Source: CCMP332 sp040218795 (GTDB lineage Bacteria; Bacteroidota; Bacteroidia; Cytophagales; CCMP332). From it: 64,000 nt of DNA. Position numbers and translations under genes: made by a program. Shown in pieces: positions 61,041 through 64,000 of this stretch; the first letter of the stretch is position 1, and each line of letters opens with the position of its first letter. Where the stretch lies: contig JAVJQT010000009.1 in NCBI GenBank assembly GCA_040218795.1, positions 1 to 64,000 of the forward strand, written 5' to 3'. The notes below the pieces were generated by a model. It ran no database searches and was not told the DNA's origin. It saw nothing but the letters and a program-made list of their open reading frames with translations.

Positions 61041-61724
61041 ACGAATATAAGCCTCCAGATAATGGATTGGTACGAGGGTAATCAAGGCAGGCGTTAAATT
61101 TAATATTCGAATTTTCTTTATTTCCAGAATTGTAATGCCAAGGCCAATTATTAATATCCCACCTACTGCTGAAATTTCATTTTGCAATACCGGATCGAGA
61201 TAGGGCGCGATGTAGGAAGCAAAAATGGTAAGTGAGCCCTGATAAATGAAAAGTGGAATCACCGAGAATATCACCCCAAAACCAAAGGCCGAAGCTAGTG
61301 CAATAGAAGAAAAACCATCCATTACCGATTTGGTAAGTAAAAGGGTAAAATCTCCTGTCAGTCCTTCTTCAATTGCACCCAAAATGGTAAATGATCCAAT
61401 GCAGAAAAGCATAAATGCCGTTATGAGTCCTTCGGTAAAATTTTCATTTTTGACTTTCAACCAATTTTTTAAGTTATCAGCGCCTTTTTCAATCCTCTCC
61501 TGTAAATAAAAGCCCTCACCAATCAGCGCGCCTGAGATTAGGCTGAAAATAATGACCAAAAAAGCCTGTGATTTTAAGCTTAGGTAAATACCTAATACAA
61601 CCGTAAAAAGCCCGATAGCCTGAAATACTATTATCCGTATTCTTTCGGGAAATCGTTTGTGAATGATCAAACCTATGGTAGAACCCAAAAGTACGAGTAA
61701 GACATTAATTATGGTTCCGGTCAT
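61029..61724 (-). CDS. DUF554 family membrane protein
   Basis: 231 residues with six to seven membrane helices. The opening 'GTIINVLLVLLGSTIGLIIH' and blocks 'GEGFYLQERIEKGADNLK' and 'TIFASYIAPYLDPVLQNEISAVGG' in part as 'ASYIAPYLDPVLQNEIS' match DUF554 (YdfK/YqgA-like). Function unknown. Its start overlaps the RidA stop by four bases (ATGA), so they are coupled. Confidence 0.88.
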   Translation of the reverse strand: MTGTIINVLLVLLGSTIGLIIHKRFPERIRIIVFQAIGLFTVVLGIYLSLKSQAFLVIIFSLISGALIGEGFYLQERIEKGADNLKNWLKVKNENFTEGLITAFMLFCIGSFTILGAIEEGLTGDFTLLLTKSVMDGFSSIALASAFGFGVIFSVIPLFIYQGSLTIFASYIAPYLDPVLQNEISAVGGILIIGLGITILEIKKIRILNLTPALITLVPIHYLEAYIRSFF

Positions 61725-62104
61725 ATTTTCTCGAGGTCAGCTTCTATTTCAACCAGCATATCCTGATGGATAAGCGCCTTTACTTCAAGCATTGAAGTTA
61801 CAGGATTGATGTCTTTAAAAAATACTGCATGTTCCTTACCTATATCTTCTGAGTAGCGAATATCGGTTGTGAAAATTCTTGTTCTTACAATGTCCTCCTT
61901 TTTAAAACCTGCTTCGAGAATATATTTATTAATTTTCTTTAAAATATAGGCAGTCTGCTCACCGGCATGGCCCTTTCCCATGATTTTGCCTGTTTCATCT
62001 ACTGCAACAGTGCCCGCAACATAGGCTCTTTTATTCATGGTCACCACTCTGGAATAGCCATATCGATTTTCCCACATGGATCCCGAACTGATGTTTTTTC
62101 TCAT
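61721..62104 (-). CDS. RidA family enamine/imine deaminase
   Basis: 128 residues from ATG 62104; an earlier TTG/ATG in the same frame at 62158 overlaps the NhaC gene and gives a non-family leader. Blocks: 'RAYVAGTVAVDETGKI', 'IVRTRIFTTDI', 'SMLEVKALIHQDMLVEIEA'. The Arg of the RidA active site is present in 'VRTRIF'. It hydrolyses reactive 2-aminoacrylate-type enamines. It follows the antiporter gene by 28 bases. Confidence 0.87.
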   Translation of the reverse strand: MRKNISSGSMWENRYGYSRVVTMNKRAYVAGTVAVDETGKIMGKGHAGEQTAYILKKINKYILEAGFKKEDIVRTRIFTTDIRYSEDIGKEHAVFFKDINPVTSMLEVKALIHQDMLVEIEADLEKI

Positions 62105-62132
62105 TTGACTGTGCTTTAAATATCTGACCTTA

Positions 62133-64000
62133 TCAAAGTGCTTCGACTTTCTTTCCAAATATACGAACTGCCAGATAGATCATAGCAATACCTAAAATAT
62201 ACAATAAAGACCAGTGTATTGGGATTATATGCGCCAGAGAAGAAATTAAAAGACTGATGAGTCCCACTGTTAAGGCATAAGGCATTTGGGTTCTAACATG
62301 ATCAAGATGATAGCACTGTGAAGCGAGCGAGCTTAAAATGGTGGTATCCGAAATTGGAGAACAGTGGTCTCCAAGTACGCTACCCGCCAGAACGACGGCA
62401 ATCACATGATAAAAAATAGACATGGATTCCTCCATTCCCATGCCGGTTTCCTGACAAAGGACCCAGGATGCGGGTAAAGCAAGCGGATAAAGAATGGCCA
62501 TTGTTCCCCATGAAGAACCGGTTGAAAATGCAATAAAAGCAGCCAATAAAAAGGTTAAGGCCGGCATAAAAATCGGATTGATATTTCCTTTAAATACCGA
62601 AGTAATAAATTCAGCAGTTTGGAGTTCATGCGTAACCTCCGTTAAGCTCCAGGCCAGGATCAATATCAACATTGGTGGCACCATGGTTTTAAAGCCTTCA
62701 ATCAAACTGCTCATTGTCTCTGTAATGGACATAATTTTTTGTGTTACCGATAATGCCACTGCAATGGCTATTCCACTAAATGTTGCCCATAAAAGCGCTA
62801 TGTAAGCATCGGCTTCACCTATAACAATACCCAGTTTTCTGAAAGTGCTCAAGTCTGTATTGTTATTAACTGAAATAGAATTCCAGACCTTTAAAAATCC
62901 ATCGCTTTTAGTGATAGTTTCCAATTCCAGCATGGAAGATCGAATAAGATCCAAACCGGTATACATCAGGCCAAAAATAGTAACCGCAATGACCATCATA
63001 ACGGGGATGAATCCGTTGTACCATCTCGCTTTGGATTTATCTACAGGTTTAAAATGTTCTTCTTCGCTTTCGCCATTCGTCTCCACCTCATTGTATTCAG
63101 TTTTACTTTGTCGTGCATCCTTTTCGGCCTTGAACATGGGTCCGTAATCTTTTTGCTGCCAAAGAATAATGAACATAAAAATTATAGTTAACAGAGGATA
63201 ATAGGCGTATTGCAAAGAATTTAAGAACATCGAATAGGGCCCTTCATTTATTCCCAGGTTTTCGCTTGCCTTTGAAATATAGCCAAGTTCTGCGCCAATC
63301 CATGTTGTAATAAAAGCAAGTGCTGCAATAGGCGCTGCCGTACTGTCTACGATATAGGATAATTTCTCTCTTGAAACTTTAAATCTATCGGTAACAGGGC
63401 GCATAGTGTTGCCAACAATTAAGGTATTGGCATAATCATCAAAAAAAATGGCAATGCCCATGGCCCAGGTAACCAATTGGGCGCTTCTGGCCGATCGCGC
63501 GAATCTTGAGAGTTTATCTACAATACCGTGCATTCCGCCATTTTTGGAAATGATGCTCACCATCCCACCAATGCCCACAGAAAAGATTATTACTGATAAA
63601 TTCCCGCTATCACTAAGTGCAATAAAAAAGTACTTATCTATCAAAGCATAGAAACCTTTTAAAATCCCCGACAGAGAAAAACCATATACACCAATGGCAC
63701 CTATAAAAATACCGGCAAAGAGTGAGAGAATTACTTCTTTAAAAATAAGTGCCAAAGCAATCGCTACTAATGGAGGAATGATACTGAACCAGCCCGGAAC
63801 CTTGTTAATGTGAATTGTTTGTTGAAACCCTGTACTGCTTATTTCAAAACTTGAGGAGGCCTGAATTGGAATTTTTACCTCCGTTTCTTTTTGATTTAGA
63901 GAAAAGGTGTATTGATTGCCTTTATTGTCTTTGATAGTTACACTTTGCGACCTGCCAATTTCTGCTTCGGATTTAATTAATTCAATTGTCACCGAATCCT
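62133..64000 (-). CDS. NhaC-type Na+/H+ antiporter with N-terminal extracytoplasmic domain (5' end outside window)
   Basis: At least 619 residues visible from a GTG at 63992; the frame stays open to the window edge, so the true start is probably further upstream. Residues 1-65 are a polar beta-rich domain, then 'VPGWFSIIPPLVAIALALIF' opens about 12 membrane helices. NhaC blocks: 'SKNGGMHGIVDKLSRFA', 'DDYANTLIVGNTMRPV', 'FSTGSSWGTMAILYPLALP' and 'GDHCSPISDTTILSSLAS'. It exchanges sodium or an organic anion for protons. Typical NhaC proteins lack the N-terminal domain, so a signal peptide may lie upstream. Confidence 0.88.
   Translation of the reverse strand, partial: DSVTIELIKSEAEIGRSQSVTIKDNKGNQYTFSLNQKETEVKIPIQASSSFEISSTGFQQTIHINKVPGWFSIIPPLVAIALALIFKEVILSLFAGIFIGAIGVYGFSLSGILKGFYALIDKYFFIALSDSGNLSVIIFSVGIGGMVSIISKNGGMHGIVDKLSRFARSARSAQLVTWAMGIAIFFDDYANTLIVGNTMRPVTDRFKVSREKLSYIVDSTAAPIAALAFITTWIGAELGYISKASENLGINEGPYSMFLNSLQYAYYPLLTIIFMFIILWQQKDYGPMFKAEKDARQSKTEYNEVETNGESEEEHFKPVDKSKARWYNGFIPVMMVIAVTIFGLMYTGLDLIRSSMLELETITKSDGFLKVWNSISVNNNTDLSTFRKLGIVIGEADAYIALLWATFSGIAIAVALSVTQKIMSITETMSSLIEGFKTMVPPMLILILAWSLTEVTHELQTAEFITSVFKGNINPIFMPALTFLLAAFIAFSTGSSWGTMAILYPLALPASWVLCQETGMGMEESMSIFYHVIAVVLAGSVLGDHCSPISDTTILSSLASQCYHLDHVRTQMPYALTVGLISLLISSLAHIIPIHWSLLYILGIAMIYLAVRIFGKKVEAL

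Noticed and set aside
1..64000. CRISPR arrays, insertion sequences, prophage, tRNA or rRNA
   Set aside because: No regularly spaced repeats, transposase or integrase genes, or tRNA signatures were recognised on either strand.

Overview
The window looks like chromosomal DNA of a Bacteroidota bacterium, most likely a gliding or marine Cytophagales-type lineage. The evidence is: type IX secretion (T9SS) C-terminal domains of type A and type B (CHU_C), lipoproteins with short lipoboxes, TAnnTTTG promoter elements in place of an E. coli -10, few Shine-Dalgarno sequences, frequent TTG starts, low G+C, and Bacteroidota-style genes (second PurF-like protein, methylmalonyl-CoA epimerase, NhaD, NhaC). 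Genus cannot be assigned. The window is almost fully coding. I recognised no tRNA, rRNA, CRISPR array, insertion sequence or prophage.

Layout. 1-2.2 kb: end of a T9SS type A protein, a rhomboid protease and a histone-deacetylase-like hydrolase. 2.3-4.0 kb: an NtrC-type sigma-54 response regulator with an HPt protein. 4.0-6.5 kb: a minus-strand three-gene redox operon (CxxC lipoprotein, lipoprotein combining c-type haem with a PHM-like copper monooxygenase, second CxxC protein). 6.5-16.1 kb: patatin, TlpA-like lipoprotein, small membrane protein, polyprenyl synthase, PhoD, MurI, Bcp, ArsR, AbgT and AcpH. 16.1-25.4 kb: four tandem large secreted T9SS type B paralogues, each beginning with a signal peptide followed by [ST]HI[IV]GGE. 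25.5-33.7 kb: RlmD, ThiL, methylmalonyl-CoA epimerase, an IscA-like protein, a BNR-repeat T9SS protein and a long PurF-like protein. 33.8-42.8 kb: the membrane-arm complex I genes nuoH-I-J-K-L-M-N. A secreted unknown protein is inserted between J and K, and a PPP-type phosphatase between L and M. 42.9-47.8 kb: BirA, RsfS, FtsH, LpxH-like, ABC ATPase. 48-52.6 kb: a surface-glycan cluster with two flippases and two glycosyltransferases. 52.5-64 kb: RsgA, WaaA, NhaD, enoyl-CoA hydratase, a DegT aminotransferase with a FemAB/GNAT-like acyltransferase, DMT transporter, YigZ, DUF554, RidA and an NhaC antiporter cut by the window end.

Functional themes are envelope building (LpxH, WaaA, flippases and glycosyltransferases, MurI, polyprenyl synthase), ion-coupled energetics (complex I, NhaD, NhaC, AbgT), and extracytoplasmic thiol, haem and copper redox chemistry. 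The loci most worth follow-up are the redox operon, the two non-Nuo genes inside the complex I operon, and the SHIVGGE paralogue array. None is proven to be a new system from sequence alone.
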